Shown: positions 23,247 to 30,533 of the stretch, piece after piece
Numbering within the stretch: the stretch's first letter is position 1
How the letters are laid out: each line of letters opens with the position of its first letter
Assembly: GCA_003649695.1 (NCBI GenBank)
Contig: QMSR01000002.1
Coordinates: forward strand, 1-30,533
Source of the DNA: Thermoplasmata archaeon
GTDB taxonomy: Archaea > Thermoplasmatota > Thermoplasmata > Thermoplasmatales > B87-G9
Reading direction: 5' to 3'
Length of the DNA: 30,533 bases
The notes under the pieces: generated by a model
Seen by the model: the letters and a program-made list of their open reading frames with translations, nothing else
Told to the model about the DNA's origin: nothing
The model's database searches: none
Translations under genes and position numbers: made by a program

Positions 23247-23253
23247 TTTTAAA
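23247..23253 (+). promoter_or_regulatory. TATA box for the beta-CASP ribonuclease
   Basis: TTTTAAA is centred 28 bases upstream of the ATG at 23278, again the spacing of a leaderless transcript. Confidence 0.55.
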
Positions 23254-23277
23254 GGTCATCTCCTTGAGGATCGGGAA

Positions 23278-24513
23278 ATGGTGAAAATGCAGTTCCTTGG
23301 AGGGGCCGAGAAGGTCGGCCCGAACAGCCTGTTCATGAGGGCCTCCGGCCGGGGGCTGGTCCTGGACTACGGCATGGACCCTACCAAGCCGCCCGAGTAC
23401 CTGACCGTGATCCCCCCGGCCGACGCCCTCCTGCTCACCCACGCTCACCTCGATCACTCGGGCAGCATACCCTTCCTGGTGAGCGCGGTGGACATTCCGG
23501 TTTACGCGACCCCCCTGACGGCGGAGGTGGTTTCCCTGCTGTGGAGGGACGCTGTCAAGGTCGCGAAGCTCAACAAGTACGACATACCGTACACGCTCTC
23601 CGACGTGGACTTCGCGACCAGGGCCATCGTGGGGGTCGCCCCGGGGGAGGAGCTCACGATCAAGGGAATCAAAGTGAGGGTGTACGACGCCGGCCACATT
23701 CCGGGGGCGGTTTCGTACCTCATCGAGGTCGAGGGGAAGAGGATCCTCTTCACCGGGGACATCAACACCGTGGAGACCATGCTGACCCAGCCCGCCGAGG
23801 TCCCCGAGTGCGACGTCCTGATCATGGAGAGCACCTATGCCGGGAGGGACCACCCGGTGAGGGAGGAGGTCTACAGGGAGCTTGAGAGGAAGATCGAGGA
23901 GGTCCTGGAGAGGGGGGGCAAGGCGGTCGTCCCGGCCTTTGCGGTCGCCAGGACCCAGGAACTCATGATCCTCCTATCCGAGAGAGGCTTCGACGTATGG
24001 GTCGACGGCATGGGTAAGGCGGTGACGAACATGTACCTGGGTTACCCGGACTACATCAAGAACTTCGACAGGCTGGTCAGGGCGACGGACCGGGTCAGGC
24101 CCGTCGTCAGGCCGTCCGACAGGAACAAGTTCCTCAGGAAGGGGGAGGTCGTGGTGACCACGGGAGGAATGCTCGAGGGCGGGCCGGCCCTCTACTACAT
24201 CGGGAAGCTCAGGGAGGACAGGAACTCTGCCATCCTCCTGACCGGTTACCAGGTGGAGGGGACCAACGGGAGGCTCCTCATGGACACGGGGTACCTGGTC
24301 ATAGACGGAGAGCAGGTGAAGGTGGACATGGAGGTGGCCTACTACGACCTCTCGGCCCACGCCGGGCACTCCGGCCTAGTGGAGTACGTGATGAAGGCCG
24401 ACCCGGAGAAGGTAGTCCTGTTCCACGGGGAGGACAGGGAGGCCCTGAAGAGGGAGATCGAGGAAGACTATGAGGTCCTCACTCCCAGGTCCGGGGAGGT
24501 ATTCGAGGTTTAG
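23278..24513 (+). CDS. Beta-CASP metallo-beta-lactamase ribonuclease (aCPSF2-like)
   Basis: A 411-residue RNase of the beta-CASP family. It has HAHLDH (55-60) as the zinc-binding motif, AGHIPGAVSYLIE, FTGDIN (motif 4), MESTYAGRDHP (motif A), VPAFAVARTQELM, VVTTGGMLEGGPALYYI and LSAHAGHSGLVEYV (motif B/C region). There is no N-terminal KH domain, so it is closer to aCPSF2 or other short archaeal enzymes than to aCPSF1. It is expected to act in RNA 5' or 3' processing or decay. It lies between two RNA-related operons; its stop overlaps the rpoK stop on the other strand by four bases. Confidence 0.93.
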   Translation: MVKMQFLGGAEKVGPNSLFMRASGRGLVLDYGMDPTKPPEYLTVIPPADALLLTHAHLDHSGSIPFLVSAVDIPVYATPLTAEVVSLLWRDAVKVAKLNKYDIPYTLSDVDFATRAIVGVAPGEELTIKGIKVRVYDAGHIPGAVSYLIEVEGKRILFTGDINTVETMLTQPAEVPECDVLIMESTYAGRDHPVREEVYRELERKIEEVLERGGKAVVPAFAVARTQELMILLSERGFDVWVDGMGKAVTNMYLGYPDYIKNFDRLVRATDRVRPVVRPSDRNKFLRKGEVVVTTGGMLEGGPALYYIGKLREDRNSAILLTGYQVEGTNGRLLMDTGYLVIDGEQVKVDMEVAYYDLSAHAGHSGLVEYVMKADPEKVVLFHGEDREALKREIEEDYEVLTPRSGEVFEV

Positions 24514-24701
24514 TCCCTCTTCAGCCTCTTCACGGTGATGGGGATTACCCCCTTCTCGAACTCGTAGATCGCTATGTCCACGGGGTCGTGGATGTCGCTG
24601 GGTATCTCGGTCATGGCCGGCGCGCCGAGGGCCAGCTGGAGGGCCCTGGCGCCTATGATCCTGGCTATCTCGAACCTGGTCAGGCCCCTCTTTACGATCA
24701 T
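24510..24701 (-). CDS. rpoK: RNA polymerase subunit K (Rpb6 homologue)
   Basis: A 63-residue Rpb6-like subunit: LTRFEIARIIGARALQLALGAP (7-28) and DPVDIAIYEFEKGVIPITVKR (40-60), the almost invariant core that clamps the largest polymerase subunit. ATG 24701 overlaps the rpoP stop as ATGA. In-frame sequence upstream to 25013 is only an alternate frame of rpoP and L37Ae. It ends the exosome superoperon, which is not its most usual place in archaea. Its stop overlaps that of the beta-CASP gene. Confidence 0.95.
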   Translation of the reverse strand: MIVKRGLTRFEIARIIGARALQLALGAPAMTEIPSDIHDPVDIAIYEFEKGVIPITVKRLKRD

Positions 24702-24829
24702 CTCGCCTCTACTCTCTTGACAGTCGCGAAGGGGACGATCTTGACCAGGACGTTGTAGCCGCAGTAGGTGCACTCGGCGTTGGGACTGAGCTCCTCCATG
24801 ATGTGACCGCACCTGACGCACTTGTACAT
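24698..24829 (-). CDS. rpoP: RNA polymerase subunit P (Rpb12 homologue)
   Basis: A very short gene of 43 residues: MYKCVRCG, a second cysteine pair in CTYCGYNVL and a basic end VKRVEAR, with zinc ligands C4, C7, C20 and C23. This is the full length of archaeal RpoP, which helps open-complex formation. It lies nine bases downstream of L37Ae, as in many archaea, with an AGGTGG ribosome binding site before the ATG, and its TGA overlaps the rpoK ATG. Confidence 0.95.
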   Translation of the reverse strand: MYKCVRCGHIMEELSPNAECTYCGYNVLVKIVPFATVKRVEAR

Positions 24830-24838
24830 GGGACCACC

Positions 24839-25087
24839 TCAGAGCCTGGGAGCCTTCCAGGCCTCGTCCACGTCGGGGACGTACGCCCCCCCGGCGAAGA
24901 CGAAGCCGCAGTGCCTGCACTCCCAGATCCCGGTGGACCTCCTCCTGACGGCCCTGTAGCCGCAGCGGGGGCAGACGTACCTCTTCCTGAGCTGCTCGGT
25001 GACCTTCTTCCACATGTGTCTGAGGGTAGAGCCGTACCTGGGCCCGAAGGACCCAGCGGGGCCGACCTTCCTGACGCTCCTCCCCAT
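24839..25087 (-). CDS. rpl37ae: Large-subunit ribosomal protein L37Ae
   Basis: An 82-residue protein with the L37Ae start KVGPAGSFGPRYGSTLR and a zinc ribbon (C39, C42, C57, C60: YVCPRCGYRAVRRRSTGIWECRHCGFVFAGGAY). It sits near the L1 side of the large subunit. The ATG overlaps the rrp42 stop by one base; rpoP follows. The rrp42-L37Ae-RpoP order is a hallmark of the archaeal exosome superoperon. Confidence 0.97.
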   Translation of the reverse strand: MGRSVRKVGPAGSFGPRYGSTLRHMWKKVTEQLRKRYVCPRCGYRAVRRRSTGIWECRHCGFVFAGGAYVPDVDEAWKAPRL

Positions 25088-25881
25088 CAGCCCACCTCCA
25101 GGTACTGCTTCCTGATGCGGGACCCCAATTCCGCCGACTTCTTAATTATTTTCTTGACCTCGTCGAGGGTGAAGGAGCCCTCCCCGCCCTTCTGCATAGC
25201 CCTCACGTTCCCCTCCTCGTCCGTGACGACGGTCAGGCGGGCGCTCATGATGCTCTCCTCATCGTAGGACGGGTCAACCATAATGGCGGAGCCGATCTTG
25301 GCCCAGGTGACGCTGACCGGCACGTGCTTGATGGGTAGTGGCCTGTCCTCGCCCATGTCGTGCTTGGAGTAGGGGATCTTCGCGTTCATGAGGGCGGCAA
25401 CAGCGGCCAGGGAGGAGGCGTCGAAGAGGTTACCCTCGTAGTTTAGAACGTCTATGTCTATGTAGACAATCCAGACCTTCTCCCCCTCCTCGATGACCAG
25501 CTCCCCCAGGTCGATCATCTCGCTCTCCCTGATACCCCTGTCCACGACCCTTGCCAGCTCTATGCCCTCCTCACCGGGCGGGCCCGGCTCGAAGGTGGGG
25601 GCCGCGAGGGGTATGAGCTCCGCGTTGGTTATGATCACGCCCTTATCGGGGGTGTCCGGGAACGGGGCCCCTATCTCGACCTTGACCCCCACCAGCACCG
25701 TAGTCCTGCCCATGGAGACGAGGGCGCTGCCCTCCGCCTTCTCCACGAACCCCTTCACCACCTTGATGGGCCTGAAGTCCTCGGGTCCGCGGTTGTCCAC
25801 CCTCTTCCCCGAAATAGCCAGCTTCTCGATCCAGCTCCTCTTGATCTCCGATATCACGTTCTCCGTCGTCTTGGAACTCAT
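25087..25881 (-). CDS. rrp42: Exosome ring subunit Rrp42
   Basis: A 264-residue RNase PH-fold protein, the catalytically inactive partner of Rrp41 in the hexameric exosome ring. Characteristic parts are GKRVDNRGPEDFRPIKV near the start, EGSALVSMGRTTVLVGVKVEIG, NAELIPLAAPTFEPGPPGEEGIELARVVDRGIRES and IDVLNYEGNLFDASSLAAVAALMNAKIP. The phosphate-binding and catalytic aspartate pattern of Rrp41 is not conserved, as expected. It lies three bases after rrp41. Confidence 0.97.
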   Translation of the reverse strand: MSSKTTENVISEIKRSWIEKLAISGKRVDNRGPEDFRPIKVVKGFVEKAEGSALVSMGRTTVLVGVKVEIGAPFPDTPDKGVIITNAELIPLAAPTFEPGPPGEEGIELARVVDRGIRESEMIDLGELVIEEGEKVWIVYIDIDVLNYEGNLFDASSLAAVAALMNAKIPYSKHDMGEDRPLPIKHVPVSVTWAKIGSAIMVDPSYDEESIMSARLTVVTDEEGNVRAMQKGGEGSFTLDEVKKIIKKSAELGSRIRKQYLEVG

Positions 25882-25884
25882 GCT

Positions 25885-26646
25885 TCACACCTCCGATATG
25901 TCCGCAATATACTCCTTCTCCCGCACGAGCCTCTCATACCTCTCCAGGAGGGCCCTTTTCTGGATCTCGTACACCTTCATGGCCCCCCGGATGGCCATGT
26001 CCAGGGCCCTGTCGATCTCCTCCTGGGTCATGTGGCCATCCATCTGGAGGAGGACGATCTCACCAGTCCTGGGGATGATGGCTATGGGTAGGTCCGCCTG
26101 TCCGTAGTTATCCTCTTCCTTGCACAGGTCCAGGATGAGGGTGTCCTCCACCTTGCCGACGGTCATGCCGGTCACGAGGTCCTTCATGGGGATCCCCGCG
26201 TCCGCGAGGGCCGCGCTAGCGGCCACGAGGCCGGCGATCCTGGTCCCCGCGTCCGCCTGAAGGATCTCTATGAAGACGTCAATGGACGTCTTGGGGAACT
26301 GTTCGACGAAGACAGCCGCCCTGAGGGCCTCGGAGATGACCTTTGAGAGCTCAATGGACCTCCTGTCCGGCCCCGGGCGCTTCCTCTCCTCCACGCTGAA
26401 GGAGGCCATGTTGTACCTGGCCCTGAGGAGCGCCCTCTCCGGGTCCTGTAGGTGCTTGGGGAAGACCTCCCTGGGGCCGTAGACCGCCGCCAAGACCTTG
26501 TTCTTCCCCCACTGGAGGTATGCGGAGCCGTCTGCCCTGGTTAGGACGCCCACCTTCATCTTAATGGGCCTGAGCTCGTCTGGCCTCCTGCCGTCTATCC
26601 TCCTTCCCTCCTCATCCATTAGCTTTATCTCCTCCAACTTCACCAA
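25885..26646 (-). CDS. rrp41: Exosome catalytic ring subunit Rrp41
   Basis: A 253-residue phosphorolytic 3'-5' exoribonuclease. It shows GRRIDGRRPDELRPIKM (14-30), DGSAYLQWGKNKVLAAVYGP, the phosphate-contacting RRSIELSK (95-102), QADAGTRIAGLVAASAAL (130-147) and the active-site EDNYGQADLPIAI (178-190) with D185 in the catalytic position. Its first 35 bases overlap the end of rrp4; a later in-frame ATG (LMDEEGRR) would give a shorter form. Together with Rrp42, Rrp4 and Csl4 the window encodes the complete nine-subunit archaeal exosome core set. Confidence 0.97.
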   Translation of the reverse strand: MVKLEEIKLMDEEGRRIDGRRPDELRPIKMKVGVLTRADGSAYLQWGKNKVLAAVYGPREVFPKHLQDPERALLRARYNMASFSVEERKRPGPDRRSIELSKVISEALRAAVFVEQFPKTSIDVFIEILQADAGTRIAGLVAASAALADAGIPMKDLVTGMTVGKVEDTLILDLCKEEDNYGQADLPIAIIPRTGEIVLLQMDGHMTQEEIDRALDMAIRGAMKVYEIQKRALLERYERLVREKEYIADISEV

Positions 26647-27313
26647 CCCCCATTCCGAGCATCTTCTTCACCCTCTCGGTGAGGCCCAGGGTGTGGGCCT
26701 CCCTCTCGATCATCCTAATGACCCGGATCACGAGCATGGTCTTCTCCGGGTCGCAGTCTATCCAGATCCTACCGTTCATGCCCACCACGATCTTGCACTT
26801 GGTTCCCTCCTGGATGAGCTTGATCATGCTCGCCCCCTTGCCTATGATCCTGGGGACCTTCGTGGGCACGACGTGGATCAGGAACCCTCCCCTCAGGGGC
26901 CTGAGACCCCTTTCCTTCATGGTCACCCACGTCTGCCCCACCTCGCTGACCCTGCTTACCTTGACGTAGACCAAATCCCCAATGTCGAGGTAGCGCTGGA
27001 GCTCCCCCTCCTTCACCCTCCAGGGGACGTCGTTCACGTGCAGCGGGGCGACGTAGGGGGCGTTGATGTCCACGAGCCAGTACGTCGGCCCTATGTCCAT
27101 GATCTTCCCGACGACCTTGTCCCCGAGCTTGGGCAGGTACCTTCCCCCGAGGGGCGTGACGCTCACCACGCCGTCCTTGACGCTCTTGACGCCCAGGTAC
27201 ATGGAATATGCCCTGCCCTTCTCGACGACGACCCCCTGGCCCGGCCTCAGCCCCTTAAGGGGTATCTCCTGGCCGGGGAGGACGATCTCCCTCAGCTTGA
27301 TCTCCTCCGTCAA
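26612..27313 (-). CDS. rrp4: Exosome RNA-binding cap subunit Rrp4
   Basis: A 233-residue cap protein with an N-terminal domain (REIVLPGQEIP... GRAYSMYLGVKSVKDGVVSVTPLGGRYLPKLGD), an S1 barrel (about 65-140) and a KH domain (about 145-205, with VPRIIGKGASMIKLIQEGTKCKIVVG). It feeds RNA to the Rrp41-Rrp42 ring. The start is TTG 27313, which overlaps the sbds TGA as TTGA; no ATG is available near the N-terminus. The overlap with rrp41 is 35 bases. Confidence 0.95.
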   Translation of the reverse strand: MTEEIKLREIVLPGQEIPLKGLRPGQGVVVEKGRAYSMYLGVKSVKDGVVSVTPLGGRYLPKLGDKVVGKIMDIGPTYWLVDINAPYVAPLHVNDVPWRVKEGELQRYLDIGDLVYVKVSRVSEVGQTWVTMKERGLRPLRGGFLIHVVPTKVPRIIGKGASMIKLIQEGTKCKIVVGMNGRIWIDCDPEKTMLVIRVIRMIEREAHTLGLTERVKKMLGMGVGEVGGDKANG

Positions 27314-28005
27314 CGCATGATCACCGCTTGCACGTTGCCCCGGCCCCTCTTGTTGATCATGTCCAGGAACTCCACCTGGAGTCCGGCCGGGACCTCCACC
27401 ACGGCGTACCAGAAGCCGTCAGCGCCCCACTCCTCCTTCGCAATCTTCCCGTACCTCTTGAGGTCCCCGTAGATCTTCCCGTAGTACTCGGGTGGGCACT
27501 TGATGGCCATCTTCACGACCTCGTACCTGATGGGCAGGATGGACTGGATGGCCTTCAGGACGTCCTGGACCTGCGCCTCCGCGTCCTTGAAGAGGTCTAT
27601 GTGGACGCTGGCCTCCTCCATGGCCTTGAGGATGCGCTGGGGAGGGTGCGGCGCCCCGGTCTGGGGGTTTATGGAGTACCTGGAGATTATGTCTGCGATC
27701 TTCTTCATCTTCTCCTCGAGCCTCTTTCTCCGCTGTTCGGTGGTCAGTTGTATCCTTCCCTCCCTTATGATCACCTTCGCGATCTCGACGGGGTCGTCGG
27801 TCCCGAAGACCTCGATGAGGTCGTCCCTGTTCGCCTTCTCGGCCTTCCTCACGTCCCTCCAGACCTCTAGCGTGGCCATGGCCTCGGCCAGGTCCACTTC
27901 CTTCCCGGCCAGGAAGTCCTCCACGGCCTGTGGGTCGACGAGGATTTCGAACTTCTTTCCCCCTTTCTCCAGCCTAGCGACCACGTACTTCTCCAGGACG
28001 GTCAT
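27310..28005 (-). CDS. sbds: Ribosome maturation protein SBDS/Sdo1
   Basis: A 231-residue three-domain homologue of the Shwachman-Bodian-Diamond protein. Domain I (about 1-85) contains GKKFEILVDPQAVEDFLAGKEVDL. Domain II (about 95-165) has LTTEQRRKRLEEKMKKIADIISRYSINPQTGAPHPPQRI, the signature of the family. Domain III is a ferredoxin-like fold. In eukaryotes it releases eIF6 from the 60S subunit, and a similar archaeal role with aIF6 is inferred. The ATG overlaps the psmA stop; the stop overlaps the rrp4 TTG. Confidence 0.96.
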   Translation of the reverse strand: MTVLEKYVVARLEKGGKKFEILVDPQAVEDFLAGKEVDLAEAMATLEVWRDVRKAEKANRDDLIEVFGTDDPVEIAKVIIREGRIQLTTEQRRKRLEEKMKKIADIISRYSINPQTGAPHPPQRILKAMEEASVHIDLFKDAEAQVQDVLKAIQSILPIRYEVVKMAIKCPPEYYGKIYGDLKRYGKIAKEEWGADGFWYAVVEVPAGLQVEFLDMINKRGRGNVQAVIMR

Positions 28006-28718
28006 TTCGCGAACCTCTCCAGGAGCTCCCCTACCTCCTCCCTGGGGAGGATCCTGAACTTCTCCCCCTCCAGGATAACTCCAATCTCCGTGTTCTCCGG
28101 AGAGGGTTCCATCTCCTCGCCGACCTTGATGGCCTTAATGGCGAGGGCCAGGGCCTCTTCATAGCCCATGTCCTCGCGGTAATGCTTCTCCAGGAACTCC
28201 ATGACCTTTTCCCTCCCCCTGCCTATGGAGTCGGCCTTGTAGCCGGTCATGACCCCTGAGGGGTCGGTCTCGAGGAGGTGCTTGCCCTCTGAGTCTATGC
28301 CGGCCACGAGGAGGGAGGTGCCGAAGGGCCTCACGCCCCCGTACTGGGTATAGTTCTGCATGATGTCGCATAGCTTCCTGACTAAGTGCTGGACCAGGAT
28401 GGGCTCCCCGTAGGAGAGCTTCTCTATCTGGGCGTAGAGCCTGGCCTGCTCGACGAGGATCCTCGCGTCCGCGGCCAGGCCAGCTATGGCCACCCCGATG
28501 TGGTCGTCGATGACGAAGATCTTCTCCCTGCTGGAGGGCTCTATCAGCCTCCCCCTGATGGACTTGATGGCCAGGAGGAGAACACCGTTGGAGAACTTGA
28601 TACCTATGGTAGTGGTCCCCCTCTTGACGGCCTCCCTGGCGTACTCGACCTGGAAGAGCCGGCCGTCGGGAGAGAAGACCGTGATGGCCCTGTCATAAGC
28701 CATTTGCCCGGGCTGCAA
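28002..28718 (-). CDS. psmA: Proteasome core alpha subunit
   Basis: A 238-residue 20S proteasome alpha subunit. The N-terminus MQPGQMAYDRAITVFSPDG is nearly the same as the gate-forming end of the Thermoplasma protein, so the start is TTG 28718 rather than the ATG at 28703. YTQYGGVRPFGTSLLVAGID and DPSGVMTGYKADSIGRG are typical alpha features, and there is no N-terminal catalytic threonine. It heads the exosome superoperon: proteolysis, ribosome maturation and RNA decay on one transcript. AGGTGG (28724-28729) precedes the start. The beta subunit is not in the window. Confidence 0.97.
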   Translation of the reverse strand: MQPGQMAYDRAITVFSPDGRLFQVEYAREAVKRGTTTIGIKFSNGVLLLAIKSIRGRLIEPSSREKIFVIDDHIGVAIAGLAADARILVEQARLYAQIEKLSYGEPILVQHLVRKLCDIMQNYTQYGGVRPFGTSLLVAGIDSEGKHLLETDPSGVMTGYKADSIGRGREKVMEFLEKHYREDMGYEEALALAIKAIKVGEEMEPSPENTEIGVILEGEKFRILPREEVGELLERFAK

Positions 28719-28750
28719 CTACACCACCTCTCCCAAGGTTATGCCCTATT

Positions 28751-28758
28751 TTTATTAA
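28751..28758 (-). promoter_or_regulatory. TATA box for the psmA-exosome operon
   Basis: On the minus strand TTAATAAA, in an AT-rich patch (about 28745-28765), is centred about 36 bases before the TTG start, giving a leader of about ten bases. Confidence 0.45.
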
Positions 28759-28775
28759 CTCTTTTTTCAGAGAGG

Positions 28776-28783
28776 TTTTATAT
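28776..28783 (+). promoter_or_regulatory. TATA box for tRNA-Glu
   Basis: TTTTATAT is centred 26-27 bases before the first tRNA base. It lies next to, and faces away from, the psmA promoter. Confidence 0.6.
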
Positions 28784-28805
28784 CGAGAACTACCATATGC
28801 CAGCG

Positions 28806-28883
28806 GGTCCCGTGGTGTAGCCCGGCCAAGCATAGGGGACTCTCGATCCCCTGACCCGGGTTCAAATCCCGGCGGGACCACCA
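28806..28883 (+). tRNA. tRNA-Glu (CTC)
   Basis: A complete cloverleaf with acceptor stem GGTCCCG/CGGGACC, anticodon stem GGGGA/TCCCC around the loop CTCTCGA (anticodon CTC), T-arm CCGGG/TTCAAAT/CCCGG, discriminator A and encoded CCA. The D-arm GTGTAGCCCGGCCAAGC is the form usual for archaeal tRNA-Glu. No intron is seen. Confidence 0.94.
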
Positions 28884-28899
28884 CTATCCGATTTGGGTT

Positions 28900-28907
28900 T
28901 TTATTAT
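28900..28907 (+). promoter_or_regulatory. TATA box for the membrane pyrophosphatase
   Basis: TTTATTAT is centred about 29 bases before the ATG at 28933. The T-rich run here (28898-28902) may also terminate tRNA-Glu. Confidence 0.45.
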
Positions 28908-28932
28908 GCTATCTTATCCGTATCGGAGGCGT

Positions 28933-30533
28933 ATGGAAGCCGGACTGCTGCTCGCTGCGGCCAGCGTGGCCCTGTCCGGGATCGTCGCCCTCCTCCTCGC
29001 ACTCTCGGTCATCAGGAGCCCGGAGGGGGAGGGCAGGATGGTCCAGATTTCGCAGTACATTAGGAGGGGGGCAGCCGCTTTCCTCAGGCTCGAGTACGCC
29101 AGGATTGCGGTCTTCGCCCTCATGGTGGCGGTGGTCCTATTCGTCATGGGCCTGAAGGTCCAGGGCGCGAGGCCCGAGGCGGCCCTCACGTACCTCTTCG
29201 GGGCCTCACTCTCGGCCTCCGCCGGCTACGCGGGCATGAGGATTGCGACCATGGCCAACGTGAGGACCGCGAAGGCGCTGGAAAGGGGCCTCCACAGCGG
29301 CCTCAGGGTGGCCTTCTCCAGCGGGGCCGTGATGGGCCTGACAGTCGTCACCCTCGCCCTGGGCGGCATCCTCATCGTGCTCCTGACCCTGAAGAACCAG
29401 TTCGACCTCTTCGCCTTCAGCTTCGGGGCATCCTCCATCGCCCTCTTCGCCAGGGTTGGAGGAGGCATCTACACGAAGGCGGCCGACGTGGGTGCGGATC
29501 TGGTCGGGAAGGTCGAGGTGGGCATCCCCGAGGACGACCCCAGGAATCCGGCGGTGATCGCGGACAACGTGGGTGACAACGTGGGTGACGTCGCGGGGAT
29601 GGGGGCCGATCTCTACGAGAGCTACGTTGCCTCCATAGTCTCCGCCGTCGCCCTAGGGACGGCCATCTCCGGGAGCATGACCTCCGGGGAGGCCCTGCTC
29701 CCCATAATCGTGGCCGCCCTCGGCATGCTGGCGGCCATTCTCGGCATCTTCGTGGTCCTAGGACTCAGGGCCAGCGACGCCCAGAAGGCCATGAACGCTG
29801 GGGTCTACACGGCCACGGCCGTGACCATTGTGGTCACGCTCCTGGCGGTCAGGGGCATGGAGAATTGGCTCGGCTACTGGGTCTCGGTCCTCATGGGCCT
29901 CCTGGTGGGGATCCTCATTGGCTGGTCTTCCGAGTACTACACCTCGTACAAGTACGGGCCGACGAGGGCCATCGCTGAGTCCGCCGTGACGGGGGCAGCG
30001 ACGGACATCATCTCGGGCATGGCCGTGGGCATGAGGTCGACCGTTATTCCGGTCATTTCCGTAGCAGCTGTCACCGTGCTCTCGCACCACCTGGCCGGGA
30101 TCTACGGCATCGCCCTGGCGGCCGTGGGCATGCTCTCCACCCTCGGGGTAACCCTCGCCATGGACAGCTACGGACCTGTGGCGGACAATGCCGCGGGGAT
30201 AGCGGAGATGGCCCACCTGGGGAGGGAGATCAGGGAGAAGGCTGAGGAGCTCGACGCCGTCGGAAACACCACCGCGGCGATCGGGAAGGGATTCGCGATA
30301 GGATCCGCCGCCCTCACGGCCCTCGCCCTCTTCGTGACCTACGGCCAGCAGATCGAGGAATACCTCGGCCACAGCATCCTAATGGAGCTCAGGAGCCCGG
30401 AGGTGGTGGCAGGCCTCTTCATAGGCGCTCTCATGCCCTTCCTCTTCAGCTCCTACGCCCTCGAGGCGGTTGGCAAGGCTGCCTGGCAGATGGTCGAAGA
30501 GGTGAGGAGGCAGTTCAGGGAGCGCCCGGGGAT
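28933..30533 (+). CDS. hppA: Membrane ion-pumping pyrophosphatase, 3' end missing
   Basis: The frame stays open to the end of the window, giving the first 533 residues of a multi-helix integral membrane enzyme that couples pyrophosphate hydrolysis to H+ or Na+ export. Signatures are GGGIYTKAADVGADLVGKVE (176-195), DNVGDNVGDVAGMGADLYESY (211-231) with the pyrophosphate/Mg-binding aspartates, YTSYKYGPTRAIAESAVTGAATDIISGMAVGM and GPVADNAAGIAEM. A448 and G451 in GNTTAAIGKGFAIG mark the K+-dependent class; K+-independent enzymes have Lys and Thr there. E229 in LYESY is in the ion-gate helix, but H+ versus Na+ cannot be decided. The start ATG has GGAGG three bases upstream. Confidence 0.95.
   Translation, partial: MEAGLLLAAASVALSGIVALLLALSVIRSPEGEGRMVQISQYIRRGAAAFLRLEYARIAVFALMVAVVLFVMGLKVQGARPEAALTYLFGASLSASAGYAGMRIATMANVRTAKALERGLHSGLRVAFSSGAVMGLTVVTLALGGILIVLLTLKNQFDLFAFSFGASSIALFARVGGGIYTKAADVGADLVGKVEVGIPEDDPRNPAVIADNVGDNVGDVAGMGADLYESYVASIVSAVALGTAISGSMTSGEALLPIIVAALGMLAAILGIFVVLGLRASDAQKAMNAGVYTATAVTIVVTLLAVRGMENWLGYWVSVLMGLLVGILIGWSSEYYTSYKYGPTRAIAESAVTGAATDIISGMAVGMRSTVIPVISVAAVTVLSHHLAGIYGIALAAVGMLSTLGVTLAMDSYGPVADNAAGIAEMAHLGREIREKAEELDAVGNTTAAIGKGFAIGSAALTALALFVTYGQQIEEYLGHSILMELRSPEVVAGLFIGALMPFLFSSYALEAVGKAAWQMVEEVRRQFRERPG

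Noticed and set aside
23200..23853. N-terminal extension of L44e across the promoter region
   Set aside because: The frame stays open opposite the beta-CASP gene, but it crosses the divergent promoters and L44e homology begins at 23199.
24702..25013. N-terminal extension of rpoK
   Set aside because: The open frame continues upstream, but the sequence is an alternate frame of rpoP and L37Ae; RpoK homology starts at ATG 24701.
29570..29595. Tandem DNA repeat (GACAACGTGGGT twice)
   Set aside because: It encodes DNVGDNVGD, the conserved pyrophosphate-binding motif of the family, not an inserted repeat.
118..30533. Mobile elements, CRISPR arrays, defence systems or horizontally acquired islands
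   Set aside because: No transposase, integrase, regular spaced repeats or change in codon use was found; gene orders are those of the conserved archaeal core.

Overview
The window is a compact, GC-rich archaeal chromosome segment with AGG/AGA-biased arginine codons, GTG and TTG starts, and TATA boxes about 26-28 bases upstream of many start codons. All the informational genes are archaeal: TFB, RpoF/K/P, L21e, L10e, L37Ae, L44e, S27e, aIF2-alpha, Gar1, Nop10, the Rrp4/41/42/Csl4 exosome, PsmA, FEN1, an ATP-dependent ligase and archaeal-type ThrRS. The gene content alone does not fix the lineage. A thermophilic member of the TACK group is possible, but that is inference. No mobile element, CRISPR array, toxin or integrase was found, and almost every base is assigned to a conserved housekeeping gene.

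Layout. 1-825: 3' part of a geranylgeranyl reductase (membrane lipids). 862-937: tRNA-Asp. 938-1108: AT-rich spacer with a repeated 8-mer. 1109-6990 (+): phosphoesterase, thrS, pus10, rpl21e, rpoF, DUF655, ksgA, mostly overlapping or abutting, joining tRNA charging and modification, ribosome maturation and RNA polymerase. 6955-7516 (-): a three-helix membrane protein and a stand-alone Lrp/AsnC ligand-binding domain. 7631-8733 (+): gar1-tfb. 8761-10876 (+): korD-korA-korB, a 2-oxoacid:ferredoxin oxidoreductase with no gamma subunit here. 10923-13748 (+): a 941-residue exported, C-terminally anchored PKD/CARDB-like protein. 13759-15378 (-): argS. 15415-19184 (+): mevalonate kinase, FEN1 and DNA ligase. 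19186-20970 (+): METTL5-like methylase, csl4, rpl10e.

20971-23199 (-): L44e-S27e-aIF2-alpha-Nop10-PAC2 chaperone. 23278-24513 (+): beta-CASP ribonuclease. 24510-28718 (-): the archaeal exosome superoperon psmA-sbds-rrp4-rrp41-rrp42-rpl37ae-rpoP-rpoK, almost all joined by 1-4 base or longer overlaps. 28806-28883: tRNA-Glu. 28933 to the end: 5' part of a K+-dependent-type membrane pyrophosphatase.

The points most worth a second look are a methylase whose conserved N-terminus has no ATG, GTG or TTG start (an ATA is best placed), an RpoF with an insert of about 60 residues, a KorD with an expanded second cluster motif, the missing Kor gamma subunit, the membrane-protein/RAM-domain pair, promoters superimposed on upstream stop codons, and interleaved argS/mvk promoters. 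I did not find convincing evidence of a wholly new multi-gene system; the window is mainly conserved archaeal core.
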